A DNA stretch of 64,000 bases from Rahnella inusitata (GTDB lineage: Bacteria; Pseudomonadota; Gammaproteobacteria; Enterobacterales; Enterobacteriaceae), in the NCBI RefSeq assembly GCF_003263515.1, contig NZ_JYDE01000037.1, positions 1-64,000 of the forward strand, given 5' to 3'. The first letter of the stretch is position 1. Each line of letters starts with the position of its first letter. Position numbers and translations under genes: made by a program. Below the pieces are notes generated by a model. The model searched no databases, was not told where the DNA came from, and saw nothing but the letters and a program-made list of their open reading frames with translations. This document shows, in pieces, positions 12,947 through 21,657 of this stretch.

Positions 12947-13234
12947 ATGACGCATCAAGAACAATTGGACGCCCTGATGGTTCGCATTGACGCGCTGGAA
13001 CAACGTGAAAGGCAGTTGACTTATGCTTCGAACGCTTATCAGGCCATTCTGACGACACTATTGGGAACCCTCGATAAATCTACGCGTGACCGGGTGATCA
13101 ATATGGTCGATCAAGCACACGACGTGGCTTACGCTCGCGCAAATCTGGAGCAAAAAGGAAATATTCTTGGCGCAGATGATATTACTCAGCGCATTTTCCT
13201 GTTCGCACAAGGCCGCGCCGCACAATCGAAGTAA
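12947..13234 (+). CDS. small cytosolic protein, possibly anti-adaptor (IraP-like)
   Basis: 95 residues with a heptad-like N-terminal helix (about 4-25), consistent with a short coiled coil, and a central segment ILTTLLGTLDKSTRDRVINM then VDQAHDV. The central segment resembles the LRNMAQNDQQRLIDQVEGA part of E. coli IraP, which stabilises sigma S by blocking RssB. The resemblance is short and judged by eye, so the functional call is weak. GAAGAGGATG precedes the ATG. A folded leader lies just upstream. Confidence 0.6.
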   Translation: MTHQEQLDALMVRIDALEQRERQLTYASNAYQAILTTLLGTLDKSTRDRVINMVDQAHDVAYARANLEQKGNILGADDITQRIFLFAQGRAAQSK

Positions 13235-13301
13235 AGGCAATATGTTGATGATATTCGACTTGTCACCCGAAAAGGCGACAGGGTTTGCGTCCGCCTTAAA
13301 A

Positions 13302-13517
13302 TCAGGAACGGCGGTCGGTTTTAAGCATATTGATTGCAGCGCCCAGTAAAATGCGGCGTTGTACGCCGGTTGCGCAGGCCAGTTGTCGTTCAAGATGACC
13401 AATCAGCGCATCTGCGCTCAGCGGTTCTCCCCGATGTCGCATCTGAATTACCCCATCGCCAATGATTCGCGCAACTTCATCCCATAGTGGTTGTATCTCA
13501 CTTTGCGAGAATTTCAT
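13302..13517 (-). CDS. small protein, possible YmgB/AriR-type regulator
   Basis: 71 residues, all helical in appearance. The stretch IIGDGVIQMRHRGEPLSADA then HLERQL and VQRRILLGAAINML loosely follows the pattern of the YmgB/AriR family (G..V...L..G..L....I...L...L). Those are small dimeric regulators of biofilm and acid resistance. GGGAGCGATA precedes the ATG. The family call is tentative; the gene itself is likely real from its ribosome site and composition. Confidence 0.55.
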   Translation of the reverse strand: MKFSQSEIQPLWDEVARIIGDGVIQMRHRGEPLSADALIGHLERQLACATGVQRRILLGAAINMLKTDRRS

Positions 13518-13651
13518 TATCGCTCCCGTTTGTGTGATTTACGTACAATCTAACATCTGGCGGGCAGCCGGCAAAGAGGGGGCGGAGAAAGCAGGACAGA
13601 AAATTAAAAGATGCCTCTTCCGGTTTTTCGGCAGGAAGAGGCAGGACGGAC

Positions 13652-15298
13652 TTAGTGCTTAATGACGTAGAGATCTTTGGTATAGATGTAGTTCAACAGA
13701 CTGTCCTGGAACCCGCCAACGTAAGGCTTAACCAGCCGCGGGCTGACATAATGGTATAGCGGGATCACCGGAGATTGTTCTGTGAGCACGTCTTCCGCTC
13801 GCTGATATGCCTTTCCTACTTCCGCTTTATCCGTGGCTTTTAATGCATCATCCAGGGCTTTATCGTAAGCGGAATTGGTAAACTTCGGCGTGTTCTCGCT
13901 GTTGCCAGTGCGTAAGGTATTCAGGAAGGTAGAAGGCTCGTTGTAATCGGCAATCCAGGCGTAACGCACGACATCATAGGTACCCTGATGCATGGTATCG
14001 AGCATAGTTTTCCATTCCTGATTTTGCAGAACGGCATCTACCCCAAGGTTCTTTTTCCACATTGATGCTGCGGCAATGGCAATACGCTGATGCGACTCTG
14101 ACGTGTTGTAGAGCAGATTGAATTTCAGCGGATGATCCGGACCAAAACCGGCTTCTTTCAGCAATTTCTTCGCTTCTTCATTACGCTGTTCTTGCGTCAG
14201 GCTGGCTTCTTTGGGTTTTGAGAAAGTAAACCCACCGGTGTTATCCGGCGATAAATGCCAGGCAGGTGTTTGCCCCTGACCTAAAACTTTATCAGCAATG
14301 ATTGATTTATCTATCGCCAGATTCAGCGCTTTACGCACACGGACATCGTTGAACGGAGGTTTTTGTGTGTTCATTGCGTAGTAATAAACGGCGAGATAAG
14401 GGCTGACATGTACCTGCGAGCCGAGCTCTTTTTTCAGTGATGCAAACAGTGTCGCTGGGATCGTGGCGGTAATATCGATTTCCCCGGATTTGAACCGGTT
14501 TACATCCGCCGTAGGGGAAGCGATGGGCAGATAAGTGACTTTATTGATGACGGTGTGTGCGTTATCCCAGTAAGTCGGATTGCGTACAGCCGTAATACGT
14601 TCGTTCACCGTCCAGGTATCGAGCTTGAACGGGCCGCTGCTGACCATGTTCGCCGGCTGTGTCCACTTATCACCGAACTTTTCGACATTCGCCTGACTGA
14701 CCGGAGAAAGGGAAGGGTGCGCAAGCATGCCCAGGAAGTAAGACAGCGGCTGATCCAGGGTGATTTCCAGCGTTTGTTTATCCAGCGCCCTGATACCCAG
14801 CTGATCCGCCGTTTTTTTGCCGCCAATAATATCGTTGGCATTAAGCACATGCATACTGCCGAGGTAGCTTTCGTAAGGCGATGCCGTTTTCGGGTCGATC
14901 AGGCGTCGCCAACTGAACACCACGTCCTGCGCGGTGATTGGCGTTCCGTCTGACCAGACGATGCCCTGACGGAGATGGAATACCCAGGTTTTATTGTCTT
15001 TAGATTCCCAACTGCTGGAGAGTGAAGGCTGTGCATTCCCGTCATTATCGATGGTTATCAGCCCGGTAAACAAATCGCTCAAAATATTGAATTCAACGTC
15101 ACTCTCAACTTTATGCGGGTCGAGAGAGGCTGGCTCGCTGCCATTGTTGCGGACAATTTCTTGTTTTGCCGCCAGCTCTACACCGGCGGGAACGGTCGCG
15201 GCGTAACTGGCAAAAGAAGTGAGAAAGCTTGATGAAAGAAGAAGTGCGAGAGGCAGCTTCGCAAAGCAGCCATAAGTTTTACGTATCGTCATTGCCAT
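13652..15298 (-). CDS. periplasmic oligopeptide-binding protein, OppA/MppA family
   Basis: Solute-binding protein of 548 residues for the oligopeptide ABC transporter. The signal peptide ends near FASYA. Conserved blocks: SLDPHK, DLFTGLI, WSDGTPITAQDVVFSWRR, NPTYWDN, the YYYAMNTQKPPFNDVRVRKAL block, LLYNTSESHQ and YNEPSTFLNT. Some blocks, such as KVLGQGQTPAWHLSPD and MWKKNLGVD, are closer to MppA (murein tripeptide binding, uses the Opp permease); others are closer to OppA. There are no opp permease genes nearby, which fits an MppA-like orphan. The ATG at 15298 with AGGG upstream was chosen; ATG 15292 is also possible, and the frame extends to a TTG at 15313. Confidence 0.88.
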   Translation of the reverse strand: MAMTIRKTYGCFAKLPLALLLSSSFLTSFASYAATVPAGVELAAKQEIVRNNGSEPASLDPHKVESDVEFNILSDLFTGLITIDNDGNAQPSLSSSWESKDNKTWVFHLRQGIVWSDGTPITAQDVVFSWRRLIDPKTASPYESYLGSMHVLNANDIIGGKKTADQLGIRALDKQTLEITLDQPLSYFLGMLAHPSLSPVSQANVEKFGDKWTQPANMVSSGPFKLDTWTVNERITAVRNPTYWDNAHTVINKVTYLPIASPTADVNRFKSGEIDITATIPATLFASLKKELGSQVHVSPYLAVYYYAMNTQKPPFNDVRVRKALNLAIDKSIIADKVLGQGQTPAWHLSPDNTGGFTFSKPKEASLTQEQRNEEAKKLLKEAGFGPDHPLKFNLLYNTSESHQRIAIAAASMWKKNLGVDAVLQNQEWKTMLDTMHQGTYDVVRYAWIADYNEPSTFLNTLRTGNSENTPKFTNSAYDKALDDALKATDKAEVGKAYQRAEDVLTEQSPVIPLYHYVSPRLVKPYVGGFQDSLLNYIYTKDLYVIKH

Positions 15299-15420
15299 TT
15301 CCTGCCCTGTCAATATGGTTAAATATCAATGATTAACAGGGTATTCATACCGTTGTTCGGACACTTTGGCAATCTTTATGAGATTATTAGTATCGACTCT
15401 GTGAAAGGCTACGCAACGCG

Positions 15421-15612
15421 CTAAAAGTCGGCATTGTCATGGGCGGGGATCCAGTAACCGTCGATAAAATCTTCGATAGGGTAACAGCCAGCCTGGCGCA
15501 GTCCCTGCTGTTGCATCGCTACGGTGCATTGTTGCTGAGTATTAAAGGCATCCACGACGAAATCTTCGCAGCCTCCTCCCAGATAACAGATGGTCAACAC
15601 TAGTGCGAACAT
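15421..15612 (-). CDS. yebW: YebW, DUF1482 family small protein
   Basis: 63 residues, the same length as E. coli YebW, and nearly collinear with it: MFALVL then CYLGGGCEDFVVDAFNTQQQC then GCYPIEDFIDG and a final DF. Four Cys residues are conserved. AAGGAAGGAG precedes the ATG at 15612, so the longer frame is not used. The hydrophobic N terminus suggests membrane or secretory targeting. Function is unknown. Confidence 0.85.
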   Translation of the reverse strand: MFALVLTICYLGGGCEDFVVDAFNTQQQCTVAMQQQGLRQAGCYPIEDFIDGYWIPAHDNADF

Positions 15613-15815
15613 CGCGAATCTCCTTCCTTTTGCCGCAGCTGTAAGCATAGAAGTAATCTGACGCTAACAACATAAGATGATGTTTGTTTGCTGTTTATTT
15701 GTGCGCTGAACAAGCCCTCAGAGGGGGTTAATTACCGGAGCGAGAATTTATTCAGCCAGCGTGATATCCTCGCGGCCATAATTTTTACGAATGATCTTGA
15801 TGATAGGAGCACCCC

Positions 15816-16061
15816 ATGTCTGATGCTTTAACCAGAGAACAAGAATACGAGTCTGATCTGGTCGCCTGCCAGTTGGTGATTAAGCAAATTTTAGATGTGA
15901 TTGAGATTATTGCGCCTGCCGAAGTGCGCGAGAAAATGTCTCATCAGTTAAAAAGTATCGATTTTAACAAGCATCCGGCCGGTGCGGACCCGGTGACTAA
16001 GCGTGCCATCCAAAAAGCCATTTCGTTGATCGAGCTGAAGTTCACCAAGCACGACAGCTGA
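15816..16061 (+). CDS. small conserved protein, probably DUF2766 type
   Basis: 81 residues, acidic, helical and without a signal peptide. The segment [20 protein letters not shown] is followed by [13 protein letters not shown] and [16 protein letters not shown] associate this pattern with the DUF2766 family of Yersinia and Serratia, but from memory only. AGGAGCACCCC precedes the ATG. Function is unknown. An AGGCATCACAA/TTGTGATGCC pair of inverted repeats lies just after the stop (about 16073-16101), a likely terminator. Confidence 0.7.
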   Translation: MSDALTREQEYESDLVACQLVIKQILDVIEIIAPAEVREKMSHQLKSIDFNKHPAGADPVTKRAIQKAISLIELKFTKHDS

Positions 16062-16122
16062 TTGCCGGTTTTGTGATGCCTGCCAGCGCGGGCATCACAA
16101 AGCGCTATCCCAGACAATTTAA

Positions 16123-16359
16123 CTATTTATTATCCACCACTTCGCCCACTTGTTTGAATATTGGGCAATTAGCCACACCAATCACGCCGCTGTCAGAATG
16201 AATGTACTGCGAACTGACAATCCCTCTGGCCGTCAGATACTGGCATTTGAGGCCTAATCCCGCCGCATTTTCACTGCTGCCCACGGTAACGCCGTAGCCG
16301 GAAAACAAGAAAATCGCGTAAATCACAGCCAGCACAATAATGGCTTTGATAGCACTCAT
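16123..16359 (-). CDS. yobH: YobH family small protein
   Basis: 78 residues, against 79 for E. coli YobH, and collinear: a hydrophobic N-terminal helix, then SGYGVTVGSSENAAGLGLKC, then YLTARG, then a C-terminal CP...VVDN. The ATG at 16359 has GAGGAG eight bases upstream. Probably an inner-membrane or exported small protein of unknown function. In E. coli it adjoins mgrB; here a large autotransporter gene lies between them. Confidence 0.85.
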   Translation of the reverse strand: MSAIKAIIVLAVIYAIFLFSGYGVTVGSSENAAGLGLKCQYLTARGIVSSQYIHSDSGVIGVANCPIFKQVGEVVDNK

Positions 16360-16480
16360 CCCAAACACTCCTCTGATTATCAATCCTGAGGCTTCAGGAT
16401 ATTGATTAGCTTAGTAGAAGTTATTGAGGGAAAGAAGTCACTCCAGCAGATTCTTAATCTGAGGCCGTGGGTGTGAGTGC

Positions 16481-16508
16481 AAAAAAAAGCGGCCCCTGAA
16501 AGGGGCCA
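16481..16508 (-). terminator. intrinsic terminator after the autotransporter gene
   Basis: On the minus strand TGGCCCC, loop TTTCA and GGGGCCG are followed by eight T, just past the stop at 16540. Confidence 0.92.
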
Positions 16509-16539
16509 CCAGAATTAACTCACTAGCTTGAGAAAGCAA

Positions 16540-19233
16540 TTACCAGCGGTATTTCATACCCAGATTTGCTGCCCAAGGCTGGTCAACATCGCTGCCGCCC
16601 AGGTAGTTAGCACCTGCATAAACGGTGAAGTTTTTGCTCATGTCGAACTGACCACCTAAACCTACGCGAACTGCGGAACCATCGATGCCGTTATCGATAC
16701 GGTCCCCGTTGATGTCTGCGTCGTTGTTGGCATCTTCATACACATAGGCCAGAGTAGCGTAAGGGCTGATAGCCTGATCTGCACCCAGGTCGAAGGTATA
16801 ACCGATGTTGGCACCTAACTCATAACGCATGCTGTCATAAGCCTGATCGCTGACACGCATATTGTTACTCATGTTGTAATCGTCGTCGCCGATGAACACG
16901 CCGGTGATGCTTGCATAAGGTGTCAGGTAAGCTTGTGGTGCGAACTTCCAGTCGTAACCGGCCTTCAGACCAAAGCCCCATGCGTCTGTTGTGCTGTCGC
17001 CAGAAACTTGCTGACCGTTACTCATGGTGCTGTCAGTCGAGTTGCTGAAATGGCTGTAGCTCAGAGAGGTATCGAAGAATACGCCATTCTTGAAGTCCAG
17101 GCTGGAATACACCCGTGCTGACTGGCTGTCAGTGTCCGCATCAGCATTGTCCATAGACAGGCTGGATTTAGCGAAGCTTGCTGCCATACCGACCAGCCAT
17201 TGACGCTCGTCACCACCTTCAGTGACTTTATCCAAACCTACCATGATGCCGTTGATGTCCTGATCATAATCAACAACGCCATTATCACCATTCTGCTGGC
17301 CACCAAAGTAGTTAACCCAGACGCCGCCTTTGTCATCACCCTGGGTGTGACGTGAGCTGTCCATGCGATTGTTCAGCGTGTCTTGCTCCATGTGCCAGGT
17401 GGCAGCATTGGAAGAAGGCAGGCTTAGCGCTGCATTAGCGGTAGACGTGATGCCTTGTTTAGCCAGAACGACAGTATCGCCAACTTGTTCTGCCTGATAT
17501 TTATAGGCACCCAAATCAGCGGTGTTAGCTTGCGTGAAGGTTGCATTGCCGCCGTAAGTGCGGATCAGCTCTTTATTCTGGTAATCAGCAACACGACCTT
17601 CACCGGTCGCGTTATCAATACGAACCTGATAGTTACCGTTAGTTACGCCGTTAACCGCCAGATGTCCGTCGGAGTTCATGCCGACAGTGCCGCGATCGTA
17701 AACGTAATCAACGGTGGTTTTGTCCCGGGCATTGTTCATATCGGCATTCAGAACGAATTCACGGCTACCGATATTGAAAGTACCATCGTCAGTCAGCACC
17801 ATATTGTGGGTATCAACCTGACCTGCACCTAAGTTCAGTTCAGAGCCGCTTCCTACGGTGATGGTGTTAGCATAAACGGTTGCCGTTTCCTCAGTAAGGG
17901 TGGCTTTACTGCCAGAGTTCAGGTTCAGCGCATCGGTGTAAACAATACCATGCGCAGCAACTTTCAGGCTTGACTGCTCAGACAGGGAAATGTTGTCAGC
18001 CAGCAAACCGGAATCTGCAACGTTGACCTGAGATTTATTATTAACGGTGAGATTATCAATAATGGAACTTTTAGTCGTGTCCCACTCAGAACCATTGTTC
18101 AGCGCAACGTCAAACAGACCACTCTGATAAACACTGTCACCCACCAGGTAACCGGTAGTTTTGTTGACGACAGAACCAGGCCAGATGCTGTTCATGCTTC
18201 TGTCGTACAAATCAGCATCTGCTTCAACATTGGAGATAGCTGCACCGACCCATTTGCTGCCATTGTCCAGGGTCAGATGGAGTTCATCTGTGTCGTCCCA
18301 TCCGTTGGTATCAAGTACGCCATCACCGTTGCTATCGTAGCCGCCATCATAATAATTATGATCAAAGCTGCTTTCGAAATAGACGTCGCCGGAGATCGTT
18401 GAATTATTGAAAACAGCTGTTGTTTTCATTGAATTATCAGCAGCAGAATCAGCTATTACGGAAAGTGCGATATCGTCAACTTCGCTACCCGTAGCACTGA
18501 GATTACCATAATCACTTGGTTTATCTGACTGACCGTAAAAACCGGAAGTTTGTAATTCAGTATACGAACCAGAGGTCAATACAGAATCATTGACAGTTAG
18601 CGTGTTATCAAAGGTATTGCTGTTGTTAACGTCGGTATCAACCCACTGGTAACCTTGTGACAATGCAATACCAGCTACGTGAGAGTTATTTTTTATAACG
18701 ATATCACTTTCTTGATCCAGAGTGACTGCCACCCCTAAATCGTACGTATTTAAAATTTCGTTATCGCGAACATTATTTGCGTCAGTTACGTCGTAATTGT
18801 AATGTTCATAGGTGTCATTGATTGTTGAATTATCAATGGTCAGTTGTAATGGAGACTGATCGTAATCATTACGCGCGTCGCCACAGTCATTGGTTTGACA
18901 TTTGGAGCTGATCATCCCGTTTACTGTGGTGTCTGTGATATTGAGCGTATTGGTCGTATTATTATTGAAGCCCAGATAGTAAGTGGAAATAACGCCGTTA
19001 ACCACAGCATTATTGATTGAAGAATTGATATCTCCGCCCACGTAACCGTTATCTGCAACATCGTTATCCGTATAGCCACGGTATCCGACATGCCCTGTCA
19101 CAGATGCGTCGTGATAGAAGGTATCGTATACGGTACCGGAGATGTCAGCTGACATCGCGGCAGGTGCAGCTACTGCAACAGCGCAGGCCAGCGCTATTTT
19201 AGAAACGAAGAACTTTTTATTCCATGCATGCAT
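16540..19233 (-). CDS. autotransporter (type Va) with beta-helix passenger
   Basis: 897 residues. A signal peptide ends near PAAMSA (about residue 29). The passenger, to about residue 620, is rich in Asn, Asp, Ser and Thr, with repeated NNS/DNS turns (for example LTIDNSTIND, FNNSTISGD and LTLDNGSKWVG), as in pertactin-like parallel beta-helices. The last 260 or so residues form the outer-membrane barrel, beginning near GVWVNYFGGQQNGDNG and ending in the aromatic motif YRW. A cell-surface adhesin or self-associating protein is the likely role, but no subfamily was recognised. The passenger has few Cys (only the pair in the SSKCQTNDCGD segment). GAGGGA precedes the ATG. A long upstream region may carry control sites. 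Confidence 0.88.
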   Translation of the reverse strand: MHAWNKKFFVSKIALACAVAVAAPAAMSADISGTVYDTFYHDASVTGHVGYRGYTDNDVADNGYVGGDINSSINNAVVNGVISTYYLGFNNNTTNTLNITDTTVNGMISSKCQTNDCGDARNDYDQSPLQLTIDNSTINDTYEHYNYDVTDANNVRDNEILNTYDLGVAVTLDQESDIVIKNNSHVAGIALSQGYQWVDTDVNNSNTFDNTLTVNDSVLTSGSYTELQTSGFYGQSDKPSDYGNLSATGSEVDDIALSVIADSAADNSMKTTAVFNNSTISGDVYFESSFDHNYYDGGYDSNGDGVLDTNGWDDTDELHLTLDNGSKWVGAAISNVEADADLYDRSMNSIWPGSVVNKTTGYLVGDSVYQSGLFDVALNNGSEWDTTKSSIIDNLTVNNKSQVNVADSGLLADNISLSEQSSLKVAAHGIVYTDALNLNSGSKATLTEETATVYANTITVGSGSELNLGAGQVDTHNMVLTDDGTFNIGSREFVLNADMNNARDKTTVDYVYDRGTVGMNSDGHLAVNGVTNGNYQVRIDNATGEGRVADYQNKELIRTYGGNATFTQANTADLGAYKYQAEQVGDTVVLAKQGITSTANAALSLPSSNAATWHMEQDTLNNRMDSSRHTQGDDKGGVWVNYFGGQQNGDNGVVDYDQDINGIMVGLDKVTEGGDERQWLVGMAASFAKSSLSMDNADADTDSQSARVYSSLDFKNGVFFDTSLSYSHFSNSTDSTMSNGQQVSGDSTTDAWGFGLKAGYDWKFAPQAYLTPYASITGVFIGDDDYNMSNNMRVSDQAYDSMRYELGANIGYTFDLGADQAISPYATLAYVYEDANNDADINGDRIDNGIDGSAVRVGLGGQFDMSKNFTVYAGANYLGGSDVDQPWAANLGMKYRW

Positions 19234-19866
19234 TTATTAATCCCTCAACAAAAAATAGTCAGCATGAACCAGCTGGGAATAATCCCAGCCATTATGCTTT
19301 CATTTATATAACGAAGAGACAGAAGTACTGTTCGACGGTGGGATGATATTTTAATGAGGTGGGTAATTCAACAAAGAAGTTCAAATAAAAATGGGCGAAA
19401 AATGAAATATTTTTCTTGGGTTTTATTTTGATTGAGTTAATTAATTGCTTTTTAGTAAGTCGTTTTCTTTATAATTTCCGTATTGAAGTGTTTGTATCTG
19501 TCAACCGTATTAATTTTCAGGTGATATTAAATGATAGCCGGGAGTGTTAGTAATATAGCAGGTGTGGCTGACAGCCAGAGTAAACAGGTGTTTATGAGTT
19601 TGTGATGAGATTTATATTCTCTCAATGCTGTCATCTTATTGGCTTTCCAGATAGCTTTTTAAATAAGATGTCGCCTTGATTAAAAATATCCCTTTTTGAG
19701 AAATCACATAGTGAAATTATTGGGGGGGAGCATGATCAGGAGATGCTATTTTATTTGATACAGATCAAATGAGGCTTTTGCGATATATTGATAAGGGTTA
19801 TGCATTTTAATGTATGATTTCTATACGTGATTATTGCACGGCGGCAAGTGTGCAAAATGGCGCGCT
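19234..19866. other. long AT-rich intergenic region between autotransporter and mgrB
   Basis: About 630 bases without a gene, clearly richer in A+T than its surroundings, holding the divergent control regions of the autotransporter (minus) and mgrB (plus). The one strong motif seen is the FNR-type palindrome at 19755. A run of seven G lies near 19723. Confidence 0.6.
19755..19768. promoter_or_regulatory. FNR-type binding site
   Basis: TTGAT-ACAG-ATCAA is a perfect match to the FNR consensus TTGAT-N4-ATCAA. It lies about 130 bases before the mgrB -10 and 520 bases before the autotransporter start, so the target is not clear. Chance occurrence cannot be excluded. Confidence 0.4.
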
Positions 19867-19867
19867 T

Positions 19868-19902
19868 CGTTATATCGTTGTTTAAGATTTCCGTCGTACT
19901 AT
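19868..19902 (+). promoter_or_regulatory. probable PhoP-activated promoter of mgrB
   Basis: TGTTTA (19879-19884) is a perfect PhoP half-site. Five bases before it lies a degenerate half-site CGTTAT, and 12 bases after it is the -10 hexamer TACTAT (19897-19902). That geometry is the one known for PhoP-activated promoters. It places the transcript start near 19909, after the first in-frame ATG. Confidence 0.6.
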
Positions 19903-19984
19903 GGAAATCTGTTCCATATCATGTTGGACGCCACCATTGAGCCCTGACAGACGCGCTGTAAACTACAAGAGACCCGCAATCAAA

Positions 19985-20143
19985 TTGAAAAAGCCTGCTT
20001 TCAAGTTCAGGAAAATTGTTGTATTCGTTCTTTTCCTGCTTATCTGTGTCGGTCTGTACCTGATGGCACTGAACAGCTATTGCGATCAGGGCGGAAACTT
20101 TGACCTCGGTGTGTGCGCGATCACCTCTTTTATCCCCTTTTAA
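19985..20143 (+). CDS. mgrB: MgrB, small membrane inhibitor of PhoQ
   Basis: Small inner-membrane protein that in E. coli is induced by PhoP and binds PhoQ to damp it; its loss gives polymyxin resistance in Klebsiella. The C-terminal part SYCDQGGNFDLGVCAITSFI then PF matches E. coli MgrB ([21 protein letters not shown]), with both essential Cys 11 residues apart. One membrane helix lies at about residues 11-29. The frame has an upstream ATG at 19901, but it overlaps the -10 of the likely promoter. I therefore placed the start at TTG 19985, giving 52 residues (E. coli 47). This start is not certain because the ribosome site is weak. Confidence 0.85.
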   Translation: MKKPAFKFRKIVVFVLFLLICVGLYLMALNSYCDQGGNFDLGVCAITSFIPF

Positions 20144-20245
20144 GCGTCAGCAGCATAAGAAAGCCCTGTTTTTTTGTGAACCGCTTCTCAGACTCGTCGG
20201 GAGTGATAAGATGTGTGTTCAGAACATTCAGTGGTAGGGTCGTAA

Positions 20246-20518
20246 ATGTTTGATTTCGCAATGGGCCAAAACAGCCTGGCTTCATTGGCGTTGAGTGCAC
20301 TCTCAGCGCTGTTATTCTTGTTGGTTTGGTTTTTTGTCAGCCGGGCCAGTGTCAGGGCGAACCAGCAGATTGAATTGCTGCAGGAAATTGCCGAGCAGCA
20401 ACGTCAGCAAACAGAGTTGCTCAAGATTCTGACGGCCAGAGCCAAAGGCGCGGAGCCGGTGGAAGAGGCAGAAGAGGATTCCGCTCTCAGCCTGCGTGGA
20501 TTTATTCCGGAAAGATAA
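20246..20518 (+). CDS. yebO: YebO family small membrane protein
   Basis: 90 residues with one N-terminal membrane helix (about 12-32). An amphipathic, Gln/Glu-rich cytosolic helix follows (ANQQIELLQEIAEQQRQQTE), matching the TNEQIELLEALLDQQKRQ segment of E. coli YebO, which adjoins mgrB there too. TAGGG precedes the ATG. Function is unknown; it may be cotranscribed with mgrB, as no clear terminator is seen between them. Confidence 0.82.
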   Translation: MFDFAMGQNSLASLALSALSALLFLLVWFFVSRASVRANQQIELLQEIAEQQRQQTELLKILTARAKGAEPVEEAEEDSALSLRGFIPER

Positions 20519-20536
20519 AGTTAATGTGCTTTGCTG

Positions 20537-20562
20537 ACCCGCCTCTGAGGCGGGTTTTTTGT
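20537..20562 (+). terminator. intrinsic terminator after yebO
   Basis: CCCGCCT, loop CTG and AGGCGGG are followed by six T. Confidence 0.92.
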
Positions 20563-20638
20563 TTGTGCTTTCCGGTCATAAATCTGTCTTAATCCTCCGG
20601 TAGTCTCCACGCATGTGCCCTGCATGATGGAAGAACTG

Positions 20639-20953
20639 ATGATTAAATGGTCCGAAGAAAACGACAGTGATGTAAACCACAGTATCGCCTTACTGACCGG
20701 GGAAGAGCCTGAGAAGTGGTATCCCTACGGCGGCGTCAAAGGCAAAGATTATTGCAACAATCCCTCCGATGCGTGGCCCATTATTTGCGCCAATAAAATC
20801 AGCATAAATTTTAAAGAGTTGCAGAGCGATCCGCTTTGGCTTGCCGAAATTCAAAGCCCTGATGGACAGTGGCAGGCGCAAAGCATACGGCCTCTGCGGG
20901 CGGCGATGATCTGTTTCCTGCTAAGTAAAGAAAGTAAGGCTTGCGTGGAATAA
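20639..20953 (+). CDS. small protein resembling phage NinX (DUF2591)
   Basis: About 104 residues. The segment YCNNPSDAWPIICANKISIN resembles the P..AWPII....I pattern of NinX-type proteins, which are mostly phage encoded. No other phage gene is close, so it may be a domesticated gene. The start is uncertain: ATG 20639 has GGAAGA upstream, ATG 20624 is in frame, and the frame opens at GTG 20615. Function is unknown. Confidence 0.55.
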   Translation: MIKWSEENDSDVNHSIALLTGEEPEKWYPYGGVKGKDYCNNPSDAWPIICANKISINFKELQSDPLWLAEIQSPDGQWQAQSIRPLRAAMICFLLSKESKACVE

Positions 20954-21086
20954 AAAGCGCAGAGATACTCAGATTGCGACAAAGTATTGCAAAGAAGTGA
21001 TTCGAATAAGCGTCGCATAAAAGCGATGCGTATCAAGTGATTAATGTTTCCTCATTTTGACAGTTGTGTCTAAGGCGGAGTCCATT

Positions 21087-21323
21087 ATGAAGCGCATCAT
21101 TAAAGGTGATAAAACTCTCTCCCATCTGGTGGTTGCTCATGCAGCTATCGACAGTCATGAAAAAGCCTACGGTAAGCGCCGGCAGGGCTGGCCTTCTACT
21201 TACCTCATCAAATATAAAGATGCGCGTGTTGCGGTCGAAGTAGTGACCCGCAGACAATCCTATGTTGCTACCCTCATGATCGGAGCCCGAAATTTAACCA
21301 AACTTTGCGGTATGCCTGCCTGA
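21087..21323 (+). CDS. small protein, DUF4060-like
   Basis: 78 residues, basic. The segment YLIKYKDARVAVEVVTRRQ followed by SYVATLMIGAR resembles the DUF4060 family (VMVEVTNGKRSYVAT), found in phages and enterobacterial chromosomes. AGGCGGAG precedes the ATG at 21087. With the NinX-like gene just upstream it may be the trace of an old phage segment. Function is unknown. Confidence 0.6.
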   Translation: MKRIIKGDKTLSHLVVAHAAIDSHEKAYGKRRQGWPSTYLIKYKDARVAVEVVTRRQSYVATLMIGARNLTKLCGMPA

Positions 21324-21350
21324 GTTCAGGGGGACATTCCACCTTAATGC

Positions 21351-21386
21351 AAACCGTGCCGGGTTTTCCCTGCACGGTTTTATTTT
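21351..21386 (+). terminator. intrinsic terminator after the DUF4060-like gene
   Basis: AAACCGTGC, a 12-base loop and GCACGGTTT are followed by TATTTT. Confidence 0.8.
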
Positions 21387-21657
21387 ATGTGGGTTTTCTG
21401 ATGAGGGATGCCTGGCGAAAATTACCGCGTGGAAACGGGCGTTTGAGCATCCGGAAAACTATTGTGATCAGATCAAGCAGCAGAAGCAGAGTACCTGTCA
21501 GTGCGAGTACCATCATGCCCGTCACGGCGAAGATCACGACTTTCAAGGTCGGTGGCAGCGTCAACCGGCGAAAGCGCGAACGCAGCCACAAACGTCCGTA
21601 CTGTGTCTGTAGCTGGAAGATATGAGTCAGGCGCGAAGTGAATGTGTTGCGGGTCAT
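21385..21657 (-). CDS. small single-pass membrane protein, unknown
   Basis: 90 residues when started at ATG 21657, which has a strong AAAGGAGG upstream. The N-terminal 40 residues are strongly basic (RLWLRSRFRR), followed by one helix at about 40-65 (VVIFAVTGMMVLALTGTLLL) and a short basic tail. The charge pattern suggests a cytoplasmic N terminus. No family recognised. Confidence 0.6.
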   Translation of the reverse strand: MTRNTFTSRLTHIFQLQTQYGRLWLRSRFRRLTLPPTLKVVIFAVTGMMVLALTGTLLLLLDLITIVFRMLKRPFPRGNFRQASLIRKPT

